NCBI GenBank assembly: GCA_021848065.1
Contig: JAJZNA010000006.1
Location: 25,616-78,895 of the forward strand
DNA: 53,280 nt
Direction of reading: 5' to 3'
Origin: Microcaldota archaeon
Lineage (GTDB): Archaea; Micrarchaeota; Micrarchaeia; Micrarchaeales; CABMGC01
The position numbers and the translations under genes are program-made. Positions 1 to 9,470 of the stretch are shown piece by piece. The notes beneath the pieces are model-generated. The model was not told the origin of the DNA. It worked only from the letters and a program-made list of their open reading frames with translations, and searched no databases. How positions within the stretch are numbered: position 1 is the stretch's first letter; each line of letters opens with the position of its first letter.

Positions 1-114
1 AATGTTGTTTATTTATATGTTTGTGACCGCAGGATATCGCCAGGCATACGGCATAGGTGCATGCTGTACGCTCATGCATATTTATGCGGACAGTATCGGA
101 TTGTTGTGACGCGC

Positions 115-822
115 ATGAAGATGTACAATGATTTCACAGTTGTCCTGCCAACGCTTAACGAGGAGAAGAACATAGGTGTCCTCATACACCGGCTTCTTAG
201 GGAATACAAAGGCATACGCGTTGTGGTTGTCGATGACGGCTCGCGCGATGGCACTGCAGGAGTGGTAAAGAAGATAGGCAAATCGCACGGCAGCGTAGAA
301 TTCGTGGATAGGGCTGCGCAGGGAAGGGAGCGTGGGCTCACTGCAAGCGCGATAGACGGGATATCGTCCAGCCGCACAAAATTTGTCATAGTGATGGACG
401 CTGACCTGCAGCACCCAGCGGAAGTGGTCGGCAAACTGGCGGGGAGGCTTGCTTCTGGGAGCGGACTGACAGTGGCAGTCAGGGCAGACGTCAGGGGATG
501 GGAAGCACACAGGAAGCTTATATCAAAGACACTCATGTCCATGGGATACGCAATATTGATAGCGTCGGGAAGGGAAAGGTGCAAAGACATCTTCTCGGGA
601 TTTTTCGGGGTGGACAAGAAACTGTTCATCGAGACGCTTGAGGCGAACAAGGGGCGCTTCGTTTATGGGGGGTACAAGATACTATTCGATTTCCTCAAAT
701 GCAATTCCAGGGGCTCGCTGAACATATCCGAAGTGCCTTACTCTTTCGGGCTTAGGAAGCACGGCGCTTCGAAAGCGGGTATAAAGCAGGGAATGCTGCT
801 CTTCAAGTCGCTCTTGACTTGA
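115..822 (+). CDS. GT2-family glycosyltransferase (dolichol-phosphate mannosyltransferase-like)
   Basis: TVVLPTLNEEKNIGVLI..VVVVDDGSRDGT..VIVMDADLQHP motifs; start trimmed to internal ATG. Confidence 0.88.
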   Translation: MKMYNDFTVVLPTLNEEKNIGVLIHRLLREYKGIRVVVVDDGSRDGTAGVVKKIGKSHGSVEFVDRAAQGRERGLTASAIDGISSSRTKFVIVMDADLQHPAEVVGKLAGRLASGSGLTVAVRADVRGWEAHRKLISKTLMSMGYAILIASGRERCKDIFSGFFGVDKKLFIETLEANKGRFVYGGYKILFDFLKCNSRGSLNISEVPYSFGLRKHGASKAGIKQGMLLFKSLLT

Positions 823-2422
823 AATGGGCTATTGCTGCTTCAACTAGGCTGACAAATAGCGGCGCAGGGGCCTCGAACCTTGATTTAAGCTCGGGGTGGG
901 ACTGTGTGCCTATGCCAAAGCCATCGCCCCATTCCACGAACTCCACAAGCTTCCTGTCGCGCGTCATCCCGGTCAGCTTCAGACCCCTCTTCTTGAGGAT
1001 GTCCCTGTACGCATTGTTGAACTCGTACCTGTGCCTGTGCCGTTCGCTTACCACGCGTGATTTGTAGGAGTGATAAGCTATGGAATTGCTATCTGGAAGC
1101 ATGCAGTCCTGTGCCCCAAGTCGCATGGTGCCGCCTTTCTCAGTTATATGCCTCTGCGAGTCTAGCATCACTATTATCTTGTGCTTTGACTTGGGGTTAA
1201 ATTCCGATGAGTTTGCATCGTGCAGGCCTGCCATGCTTCTAGCGTACTCTACAGCCATCAGCTGCATGCCCAGGCATATGCCAAGGCATGGGATGCCCTT
1301 CTCCCTCGAGCGCCTTATTATGTTTATCATGCCTTCTGTGCCTCTTGTGCCAAAGCCCCCGGTGACAACTATGCCATCCATGTCGTCGACTATGGAGAAG
1401 TCATTGTCGGGGCGCTCGTAGCCGGAGGATTCTATCCAGGTCAGGTCTATTCTTGTATCGGTCCTTGCACCTGCATGTATCAGGGCCTCTTTGACGCTTG
1501 CGTAGGAGTCCCTGAGGTTTGTGTACTTCCCCACTATACCGACCTTTATTCTGCCTGAAGGGGAAATTGTCCTCTTGACATTGGATTTCCATGAATTGAC
1601 CTTTGATAGATTCCTTGCGTGGGGTCGAAGGCCAAGGTCCTTTATAAGCAGCCTGTCAAACCCCATGTCCATGAAATGCAAAGGTATGTTGTACAAAGTC
1701 TCCTGGTCCTTGTCATCTATTATCCTGTCCTTGCTTATGTTTGCGAAAAGTGCGAGCTTCTCTTTGGTGCTCTCAAGCAGTTTGGAGCTCGACCTGCATA
1801 TTATGAAATTGGGCCTTATCCCATCCTCCAGGAGCAACCTGAACCCTATCTGCGCAGGCTTTGTCTTCTGCTCGCCGACAACATCCAGGGTAGGGAGGTA
1901 TGTTAGGTTTATGAATACCACATCATGCTTCAGGGAGAGCTGCCTCATCGCCTCTATGAAATAGCTGTTCTCTATGTCCCCGACAGTGCCTCCGGTCTCT
2001 ATTATGAGCACGTCAGGCTTCTTGGACTCCGCTATCTTCTCCACGCGGCTTATTATCTCATTAGTCAGGTGTGGTATGATCTGGACTGTCTCGCCCAGAT
2101 ATCCTCCGGCCCTCTCCTTTGCTATCACTGAACCGAACAGCTTGCCTCCGGTGAGCGATAAGTCTCCGGTAAGGCTCTTGTTGAGGAAACGTTCATAGAT
2201 GCCAAAGTCCATATCGACTTCGCTGCGATCATCGAGAACAAAGACCTCGCCATGCTGATACGGATTCATTGTGCCGCAGTCAAAATTCAGGTATCCATCG
2301 AATTTTACAGGCAGGGCCTTGTAATCGTAGAAATCGAGCATCTTTAACATAGAGGCTGTGACTACTCCTTTTCCGAGGCCGCTCATTAGTGAACCGAGGA
2401 CCACGATATATTTTGTAGACAT
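803..2422 (-). CDS. pyrG: CTP synthase
   Basis: KYIVVLGSLMSGLGKGVV N-terminus, GATase domain with CLGICLGMQ. Confidence 0.97.
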   Translation of the reverse strand: MSTKYIVVLGSLMSGLGKGVVTASMLKMLDFYDYKALPVKFDGYLNFDCGTMNPYQHGEVFVLDDRSEVDMDFGIYERFLNKSLTGDLSLTGGKLFGSVIAKERAGGYLGETVQIIPHLTNEIISRVEKIAESKKPDVLIIETGGTVGDIENSYFIEAMRQLSLKHDVVFINLTYLPTLDVVGEQKTKPAQIGFRLLLEDGIRPNFIICRSSSKLLESTKEKLALFANISKDRIIDDKDQETLYNIPLHFMDMGFDRLLIKDLGLRPHARNLSKVNSWKSNVKRTISPSGRIKVGIVGKYTNLRDSYASVKEALIHAGARTDTRIDLTWIESSGYERPDNDFSIVDDMDGIVVTGGFGTRGTEGMINIIRRSREKGIPCLGICLGMQLMAVEYARSMAGLHDANSSEFNPKSKHKIIVMLDSQRHITEKGGTMRLGAQDCMLPDSNSIAYHSYKSRVVSERHRHRYEFNNAYRDILKKRGLKLTGMTRDRKLVEFVEWGDGFGIGTQSHPELKSRFEAPAPLFVSLVEAAIAHFKSRAT

Positions 2423-2519
2423 ACAGTACTATTATTAAACTGGGGAGGATTTAAATGGCTTTTTGTAATAAACAAGAATTATTAAGTGTTTGATAGAAAT
2501 AGTGGAAAAGGTGCAATCG

Positions 2520-3038
2520 ATGTTGAAATTAGATGCAGGCGCTGACGCCCCGGAGAAGGTAACGGCATTCATAGAGATACCGAAAGGCAGCAATGTGAAG
2601 TATGAATACGATGTCAAGACGGATATGATAAAGGTTGATAGGATCCTGTACACGTCGATGGTACTCCCTTACAACTACGGATTCGTTCCTGGAACCCTCG
2701 GAGAGGATGGGGATCCGCTGGACGTGCTCGTCATAAGCTCTGCGGCATTCGTGCCAGGAGTTACAGTGACAGTGAGACCCATAGGAGTGCTGCTCATGAG
2801 AGACGAAGAAGGAGTGGACAGCAAGATAATGGCAGTGCCTACGGAGAAGATAGACCCTTCATTTGCCGCGGTCAAGGATGTTAAGGACCTTACGGAACAC
2901 ACCCGAGGGCTGATATCGCATTTCTATTCGTACTACAAGAATACCGAGCCAGGGAAGTGGGTAAAGCTGGAAGGCTGGGAGTCTGCAGGCAAGGCCAAGG
3001 AACTTATAAAAGCGGCAATAGAGAAGGCGGGCAAATAG
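2520..3038 (+). CDS. ppa: Inorganic pyrophosphatase (family I, canonical)
   Basis: EIPKGSNVKYEYD, VDRIL, NYGFVPGT, EDGDPLDVLV, DEEGVDSKI, SYYK motifs. Confidence 0.95.
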   Translation: MLKLDAGADAPEKVTAFIEIPKGSNVKYEYDVKTDMIKVDRILYTSMVLPYNYGFVPGTLGEDGDPLDVLVISSAAFVPGVTVTVRPIGVLLMRDEEGVDSKIMAVPTEKIDPSFAAVKDVKDLTEHTRGLISHFYSYYKNTEPGKWVKLEGWESAGKAKELIKAAIEKAGK

Positions 3039-3105
3039 CCTGTCCAGGCCATGCTGACATAGGGCCGTACGAGAATGGCAGTCCCGCATTAATGAGAGTG
3101 CAAGC

Positions 3106-3876
3106 ATGGATATAGAGATAGACTTCACCAAATCTGCTCAGGACAATGCAGACTACTACTTCAGCCTTTCCAAGAAGCTCAAGAGAAAATCGGAAGGGGC
3201 CTCCATAGCTGTGAAGGACCTCGAAGCCAAGAGGAGCACCGTGGAAAAAAGGCCCGTGCAGGTCAGGCAGGTAAAGAAGATAGAGGAGAAGAAGTGGTAT
3301 GAGAAGTTCAACTGGTTCAACACCAGCAACAACATGCTCGCAATAGGAGGGAGGAGCGCCATACAGAACGAGCTCGTGAACTCAAGGTATTTTGAGAGCA
3401 AGGACCTCTTCTTCCACGCAGACATATTCGGCGCTTCGGTGGTGGTGCTCAAGGATGGCGCGGATGCCCCAAGGAACATACGCGAGGAAGTTGCACAGTT
3501 TGCTGCATGCTTCTCCAAGGCCTGGGAAAATGGGATGTCTTCTGTCAACGTTTATTCTTTGAAGAGGGAGCAGGTGACAAAGTCCAAGGAGAAAGGCTCG
3601 CTCGGCACTGGAAGCTTCCTGCTCGAAGGCGAGCGAGAATGGTTCAAGGGCGTGGGACTGGAATTGTGCGCTTACAAGGAGTTGGAAGGCCAGAAACCAA
3701 GCATAGTCCCGATCTCCACGTGCATGGCCATCGGCGTTCGCAAATATATGCTGCTCAAGCCTGGAAACATGAAGAAGTCCGATGCTGCCAAGCTCATTGC
3801 AAGGAAGCTGAACTTTAGCGATGTAGATTACATAATGCAGCATCTTCCTGCAGGTTCATTCTCTGTGAAGGAGTAA
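3106..3876 (+). CDS. Stand-alone NFACT-R (DUF814) domain protein, RqcH/Tae2 C-terminal-like
   Basis: KKWYEKFNWFNTSNNMLAIGGRSAIQNELV..DLFFHADIFGASVVVLK; no NFACT-N/FbpA domain in the ORF. Confidence 0.85.
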   Translation: MDIEIDFTKSAQDNADYYFSLSKKLKRKSEGASIAVKDLEAKRSTVEKRPVQVRQVKKIEEKKWYEKFNWFNTSNNMLAIGGRSAIQNELVNSRYFESKDLFFHADIFGASVVVLKDGADAPRNIREEVAQFAACFSKAWENGMSSVNVYSLKREQVTKSKEKGSLGTGSFLLEGEREWFKGVGLELCAYKELEGQKPSIVPISTCMAIGVRKYMLLKPGNMKKSDAAKLIARKLNFSDVDYIMQHLPAGSFSVKE

Positions 3877-4069
3877 GGTGTTGCAGTTTCAGGCAACGTA
3901 TATGTAGTGAGCTGCGGCAATGGCTAGAAGTGCCAGGCCGAGCAGTATCATTCCGGAATTTAAGCGCCTGTACAAGCAACCACGCTAGTCCTTGCGCCGA
4001 GCGCATATAAATAGTGTGGCAAATAGTTAGGTAATTGTCAGGTTTTGCGCTCCGTGACTTTAAGGGAAG

Positions 4070-4270
4070 TCATGGAGGTGCCAGGAATATCGAGTTTATG
4101 GCAAATGATATAAGGAACCCAAGTATCCCCAGTATAATTATCCCTATGAGGACTACCTTGAGGGTTCTCTTGAACGTGTCCATGTCAGGCTTATAGCTGA
4201 CGCTTGCCACGTGCTTGGCATCTGAGTAGAAACCCTTTACGATCTTTATGGGGTCTAATTTTATCTTCAT
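4070..4270 (-). CDS. secE: Protein translocase subunit SecE/Sec61-gamma
   Basis: 66 aa, single C-terminal TM, KPDMDTFKRTLKVVLIGIIILGILGFLI. Confidence 0.85.
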   Translation of the reverse strand: MKIKLDPIKIVKGFYSDAKHVASVSYKPDMDTFKRTLKVVLIGIIILGILGFLISFAINSIFLAPP

Positions 4271-4271
4271 G

Positions 4272-5339
4272 TCAATCTTCGAATATCTGGTCCAGGTCTA
4301 TTTCCTGGCCTTCTTCTATCTTCTGCTTTATTCCTGTTTCAGTGTATTCTGGAAATTCGACACCGCTCAGCACCACCATAACCTTCAGGTTGGATTTCTG
4401 CAGCTTGGTGTCTATCCTTGCACCCCATTTGAGAAGCGCATCTGGGCTTATCCTGCTTGATACGTTCTGGAATATTGCTTCTGCTTCCCTCAAGGTAAGG
4501 TCGTCACCGCCCACTATGTTTACCAGCGCCTTCTTCGCGGTTGAGATGTTAACATCGAGAAGCGGGCTTCTTAGGGTGTTCTCTATGGCTATGGTGGCCC
4601 TATCTTCAGAGTTTACCGAGTTTGCCTCACCCATGCCTATGACTGCATAGCCAGAGTCCTTGAGCACGGCCCTGAGGTCGGCAAAGTCTAGATTTACCAT
4701 GCCAGGCTTTGTGACCATCTCTATTATCCCTTTTGTTGCATTCGCAAGTATCTCATCGCTTATCTTGAACGCCATATTTAGAGGCAGGTCTGGAGCAACG
4801 TGAAGCAGCTTGTCATTAGGTATTATGAGCGTGGTGTCTGTGGACCTTTTTAGCCTTGACAGCCCCTCGAGAGCATTCCTCATCCTTATCCTGCCCTCAC
4901 TTGAGAACGGCAGCGTGACCACGCCTATGGTCAATGCGCCGCATTCCTTTGCCTCATGCGCTATAATGGGCGCCGAGCCTGTCCCGGTGCCTCCACCAAG
5001 ACCGCAAGTGACGAATACCAGCTGTGCATCGCCAAGTATGTGTTTAATGTCCTCCTTTGACTCGACTGCAGACTCCTCGCCGACCTTCGGATCGCTTCCT
5101 GCGCCTAGGCCGCGGGTTATCTTCTTTCCAAGCAGTATCTTTCTGTGAGACTTAGTCCTTGCAAGATGCGGAGCATCAGTATTCATTGCCACTATGTTTG
5201 CTCCTTCTATATTAAGCTCTGACATCCTTGTGGCAGTGTTAGAGCCGCTGCCCCCTGCGCCCACTACGTATATTTTTGGCTTTGCAGACTCGATGAACTT
5301 TAGCAATTCCTCGTCATCCTGTGACAATATCTCGGGCAT
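4272..5339 (-). CDS. ftsZ: Cell division protein FtsZ
   Basis: GAGGSGSNT, GLGGGTGTGSAP tubulin signature. Confidence 0.97.
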   Translation of the reverse strand: MPEILSQDDEELLKFIESAKPKIYVVGAGGSGSNTATRMSELNIEGANIVAMNTDAPHLARTKSHRKILLGKKITRGLGAGSDPKVGEESAVESKEDIKHILGDAQLVFVTCGLGGGTGTGSAPIIAHEAKECGALTIGVVTLPFSSEGRIRMRNALEGLSRLKRSTDTTLIIPNDKLLHVAPDLPLNMAFKISDEILANATKGIIEMVTKPGMVNLDFADLRAVLKDSGYAVIGMGEANSVNSEDRATIAIENTLRSPLLDVNISTAKKALVNIVGGDDLTLREAEAIFQNVSSRISPDALLKWGARIDTKLQKSNLKVMVVLSGVEFPEYTETGIKQKIEEGQEIDLDQIFED

Positions 5340-5408
5340 GGACTAAATCGCCAATTATAATAGTATTATGACGTTGTTAAATAGCTTTCGCTTAAATAGT
5401 GGCACCGG

Positions 5409-6497
5409 TTAGCTGAAAAGAGCCAGTATTTCCTGTTTCCGTCCTGCGAATTTGTCATGCACAGGCCGCGTTATCTTCCAGAGCGCGGATGCTGCGGCGG
5501 CCTTCAGGTCCATCGGGTGCAGCTTCTTCTCTGCAAAATCGTGCGAGAGCTGGTTATAGGACTCGTACACCAAGTCTCCACCGTACTTTGCATCCCTTTC
5601 TACCTTCAGCTCCGCGTTTATCGGGAAGATGGCATACCTGCACAATTCTAGCACAGGATTTTCATCGACTACCCCTGGAGGGCACCATGCGCTCTTCATC
5701 ACATTCCTTATCTCATCTTCGTCAGCCAGTATCGGTATCGATGACCCAGGCTTTGACTTCGACATTTTCATCGCTGCGACTATCTCCTCCTTCTCTGCGC
5801 TGCCAGATATCTTTGGAGGCTCTGCTAGGCTGGGCAGCAGGTGGTGATGCAGTGGGACTATCTCCCCTAGTTTCATGTCGCCGAAGAGTTCCAGTGCGAG
5901 CATGTGCACTTTCCTCTGGTCTATTCCGGCATGGGGTATGTCAGCATCAAGCGCCTTTATGTCTGCAGCCTGCATTATCGGGTATATGTATTGTGAGACA
6001 TGGAGCGTATCCTTCTCACTCCTGCCCATTATTACCAGCGTGCGTGTCGCCCTTGCCATGGTAACGCGCCGTGACATCTGTATTATCATCTTCCAGTAAT
6101 CGTCATTGTTGTGGTACAGCTCTGAGCCAAGTATTATTTCGGTGTTTGGGCAGTATTCCTTGAATAGCTCCTTGTAAAACTTGGCTGCCTTTATTATGCG
6201 GTCCCAATCGCCCCCAAGCTTGTTGTTGGCCATAGTATGCCAGTCTGCCAAGTATATCTGGGTCTTGACTCCTGCCTTGTCTAGGTCATTTATCTTCTTG
6301 CCTGCAACTATTACGTGGCCTATATGCGGCATGCCGCTTATCTCTATTCCGAGATAGTGCTTTGGGTGCGCCTTTGTCTCCAGCAGATTTTTCAGCCTTT
6401 CCTCAGTTATTATCTCTTCGGTAGGCTCAGACTTTATCAGGCGTATTTTCTCGTCAATGTCCATTGAATCAGCATAGGGCAATACGTAATATTGCAC
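5409..6497 (-). CDS. tyrS: Tyrosyl-tRNA synthetase (archaeal type); true start possibly internal MDIDEK
   Basis: KHYLGIEISGMPHIGH (HIGH-like), KMSKSKPGSSI (KMSKS). Confidence 0.93.
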   Translation of the reverse strand: MQYYVLPYADSMDIDEKIRLIKSEPTEEIITEERLKNLLETKAHPKHYLGIEISGMPHIGHVIVAGKKINDLDKAGVKTQIYLADWHTMANNKLGGDWDRIIKAAKFYKELFKEYCPNTEIILGSELYHNNDDYWKMIIQMSRRVTMARATRTLVIMGRSEKDTLHVSQYIYPIMQAADIKALDADIPHAGIDQRKVHMLALELFGDMKLGEIVPLHHHLLPSLAEPPKISGSAEKEEIVAAMKMSKSKPGSSIPILADEDEIRNVMKSAWCPPGVVDENPVLELCRYAIFPINAELKVERDAKYGGDLVYESYNQLSHDFAEKKLHPMDLKAAAASALWKITRPVHDKFAGRKQEILALFS

Positions 6498-6537
6498 CTA
6501 TGTTTTTATTAGTTGTTTGTGCAACTTCAATGTTAAT

Positions 6538-7230
6538 ATGAAGGCAGTAATACTCGCAGGTGGGCACGGCAAGAGGCTTAGGCCGCTTACAGAAACGGTA
6601 CCAAAGCCCCTGATAGAGGTAGCGGGGCAGCCCATAATAGACTGGCAGGTAAAATGGCTCATGTACCATGGGATACGCTCTTACATAATGCTTGTGGGGC
6701 ACCTGAAGGAGAAAGTTATCGAGCATTTCGACGGCATCAAGGATGAACTCGGAATAGAAGTGGAATACTCTGTGGAGAAGAGGCCACTGGGGACCGGCGG
6801 AGCACTCAGGAATGCTGAAAGCATGCTGTCTGGTGAGAAAAAGTTCTTCATGCTCAATGGCGACACCATAACCAACATGGACATAGGGATTATGAAGCTG
6901 GATGGAAGCATTGCATCCATAGCCCTTGTCCCGCTTAGGAGCCAATATGGCGTGACGCACCTTGACGGAGACAAGATAATCAAGTTTGAAGAGAAGCCCA
7001 TGATAAAGGATTATTGGATGAATTCAGGGCTTTACCTACTGTCAAGTGAAATATTCGGAAGGCTACCTGAAGAGGGTAATATTGAAACCGAGACGTTCCC
7101 GAAGCTGGCATCTGAAAGGAAGATAATAGGGACAAGATTCCCAGACGCGTACTTCAAGGGAGTGGACTCTGTGAAAGATATTGATGAAGTTACCAGTGAT
7201 CTGAAGAGTGGCAGGGTATTTGGCAGATAG
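6538..7230 (+). CDS. NDP-sugar nucleotidyltransferase
   Basis: MKAVILAGGHGKRLRPLTETVPKPLIEVAGQPII signature. Confidence 0.93.
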   Translation: MKAVILAGGHGKRLRPLTETVPKPLIEVAGQPIIDWQVKWLMYHGIRSYIMLVGHLKEKVIEHFDGIKDELGIEVEYSVEKRPLGTGGALRNAESMLSGEKKFFMLNGDTITNMDIGIMKLDGSIASIALVPLRSQYGVTHLDGDKIIKFEEKPMIKDYWMNSGLYLLSSEIFGRLPEEGNIETETFPKLASERKIIGTRFPDAYFKGVDSVKDIDEVTSDLKSGRVFGR

Positions 7231-7451
7231 AAAGCAGGTATCCATTTTTTCTTGCTGCTCCGAGATGCAGTAGTGGCAGATAAATAAACGTATCAATGAA
7301 TGGGAATTTCTCTGATATAAATAGATTTCTGTGGCTTGGATTCCTGGAAAAGTTCCTTGCAAAAGCTATATAAATGACCTATGGCACCATAACCTATGTT
7401 CTTTCTAATCTTGTATCAGTCACAGCGAGATTTTTGCATTTCTAGCTTCAG

Positions 7452-9458
7452 GTGGGGAATTTGAATTCGCTCGACAAGTATGACGGATATTTGGATGCTC
7501 TGCGCAGCTTGGGTGTGGCTGATGCCATTTCATCATCAGCAGAGCAGGATCTGCGGGAGGTGGCATTCCGGAGCATATTTTACTCTAGGCTGGACGAGCC
7601 CCAAAGGCATAATCCGCATGAGATGCTCCTTGATGGCGGCATAGACATAAGGGATGGGCACTTCCAGGACTATATGCTACTCCTCAGCTTGGACAAGATA
7701 GGCTTGCAACTCAAAGAGATGCAAAGAAGAGACATGCATATAGGTGACGTCACAGGAATGATGGAGGCGGCTTTTGGAAGCATGCTGGGGAGGTATAGCA
7801 ATAAGGGATACAGACAGTACACAAACAGGACAGGCGATACTGGAGTTTATGTCACGCTTGAGCCGCATCAGATCGGGGAAGAGCTCGAGTCCATAATAAA
7901 GGCATTCAATTCAAATGCGAATGACAACGCAGAGCTACTTTTGAATTCGCTTGTATTCTTCCTAGACTTCGTAAAATTGCACCCAAAGGAGAATGGAAAT
8001 GGGAGGCTGGCCCGATTGTTTTGCAATGGATATCTTACCGGAAATGGCATACTGCCAATGACGGTTGTGTCCTTGAAAGAGTCCAATGACATGTACCTCA
8101 GGAGCATAGGAGTTCAACACATGTCAGGATACATTGGGGGATTCCTTGGATGGGCAATAGTCTCGATGATTGGAAAGAGCAAGATCAGGGAGATACTGGA
8201 CAATGCGCCTCAACCGAGCCCCCATAATCCGCACGAAATAGAGCTGCATATAATATTATCAGTTCTTTCCAATGCCACGCTTGACAGGGATCGTGTGGGC
8301 AGGACTGCTGAATGGATGTATGAAAGGGGTGCTAAACTGGGGAACGAATCACTGAGACAGGCAGCATTGTGGATATCCACAATGACAAGGCTTGAAAACA
8401 CGCTTCTGGAAAAGGCAGTGTCCGAATGTGACGATGGCACGGTGGCTATGGGCTTGCTGTTAATGGAAATGCGTGACTATGACAGGTACGTTGACCATAT
8501 CAAAAAGATTGCGAAGTTTGGAGGAAACCATAGTAGAATGGCAGCCATCGGCATACTTGGAAGGCACGCTGGCGGTTTTGATGACGAATTGATAGAATGG
8601 GTAGTAAAAAACGAGCCCAATCCAAAGATAGTAGGATTGCTTGCCAGGGCATTGAGAGAGGTGGAAAGAGATAGAGCACTTGCCATAATAGAAAGGCTGA
8701 TGGGCAGGGACGAGGATGTTATAAGGTTCAATGCATACCGGTCCCAAATAGCCCTGGCAGAAGATGGCGAATTACCCAGGCTGATAAGGGCAAGCGTGGA
8801 GGTGGGCAGTGAAAGATTGGCAAAAGGGGTTATTGAAGTCGTAAGCGGCATGAGTAAGCTGGATACCCCAGGCGTCCCTGAAATCCTTTCTGAAGCGGCC
8901 AAGAGGAGAGGCGATATAAGAAAGGTGCTTCTTGGCGAGCTCCTTTTGAGCAGGCACGTTGACCCAGAATATGTGCACATGTGTTCACAGATAATGAAAG
9001 GGGATTATGATGCCATTGACAATGCTTACGCAACCTACCTTGTAGGCAGGGAGAAGGGGCTAGGATACATAAATAGCGAATTTGGAAGGGCCCCTTATGA
9101 TCCGGCAAGGAGTACTTTTGAGAACACTGCCACAATACTTGCATACGTAAAGGACCTTGGCGAAGGAAAAAATCCCCCTAGGATAAATGAGAGCGTGTTT
9201 AACGATCCAGATGCATTATTTGTATTGACCCTAGAGCTTTCAAGGAAGAGGGAGGATAAGGCAGTTTATGCTGAGCTTTCCAGAGTACTTGGCATTATTG
9301 AAGGCAGAAATGCCATGGAAGTTGCAATGCGCGGGCGCGATGTGGAAAGAGGAAGAAAATTCAGCAAGGCATTTGTGCTGCATGCAGCGAAAAGCTTTGG
9401 CTTTGATAAAGTGCATGTAAGTTCGAATGGAAAGCTGGGAAAGAAGGTCAGGATTTAG
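7452..9458 (+). CDS. Fic-domain protein with long C-terminal alpha-helical (HEAT-like) region
   Basis: HPKENGNGRLARLF matches the Fic core HPFx[D/E]GNGRxxR with F replaced by K; helical-repeat-like residues follow. Confidence 0.8.
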   Translation: MGNLNSLDKYDGYLDALRSLGVADAISSSAEQDLREVAFRSIFYSRLDEPQRHNPHEMLLDGGIDIRDGHFQDYMLLLSLDKIGLQLKEMQRRDMHIGDVTGMMEAAFGSMLGRYSNKGYRQYTNRTGDTGVYVTLEPHQIGEELESIIKAFNSNANDNAELLLNSLVFFLDFVKLHPKENGNGRLARLFCNGYLTGNGILPMTVVSLKESNDMYLRSIGVQHMSGYIGGFLGWAIVSMIGKSKIREILDNAPQPSPHNPHEIELHIILSVLSNATLDRDRVGRTAEWMYERGAKLGNESLRQAALWISTMTRLENTLLEKAVSECDDGTVAMGLLLMEMRDYDRYVDHIKKIAKFGGNHSRMAAIGILGRHAGGFDDELIEWVVKNEPNPKIVGLLARALREVERDRALAIIERLMGRDEDVIRFNAYRSQIALAEDGELPRLIRASVEVGSERLAKGVIEVVSGMSKLDTPGVPEILSEAAKRRGDIRKVLLGELLLSRHVDPEYVHMCSQIMKGDYDAIDNAYATYLVGREKGLGYINSEFGRAPYDPARSTFENTATILAYVKDLGEGKNPPRINESVFNDPDALFVLTLELSRKREDKAVYAELSRVLGIIEGRNAMEVAMRGRDVERGRKFSKAFVLHAAKSFGFDKVHVSSNGKLGKKVRI

Positions 9459-9470
9459 AAAGGTGGCATT

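Noticed and set aside
72-650. Long antisense ORFs opposite annotated genes (for example 72-650, 9650-10312, 30916-31482, 41318-41899)
   Set aside because: They mirror strongly supported genes, have low-complexity Ser/Leu/Pro composition, and match no recognisable family; expected shadow ORFs.
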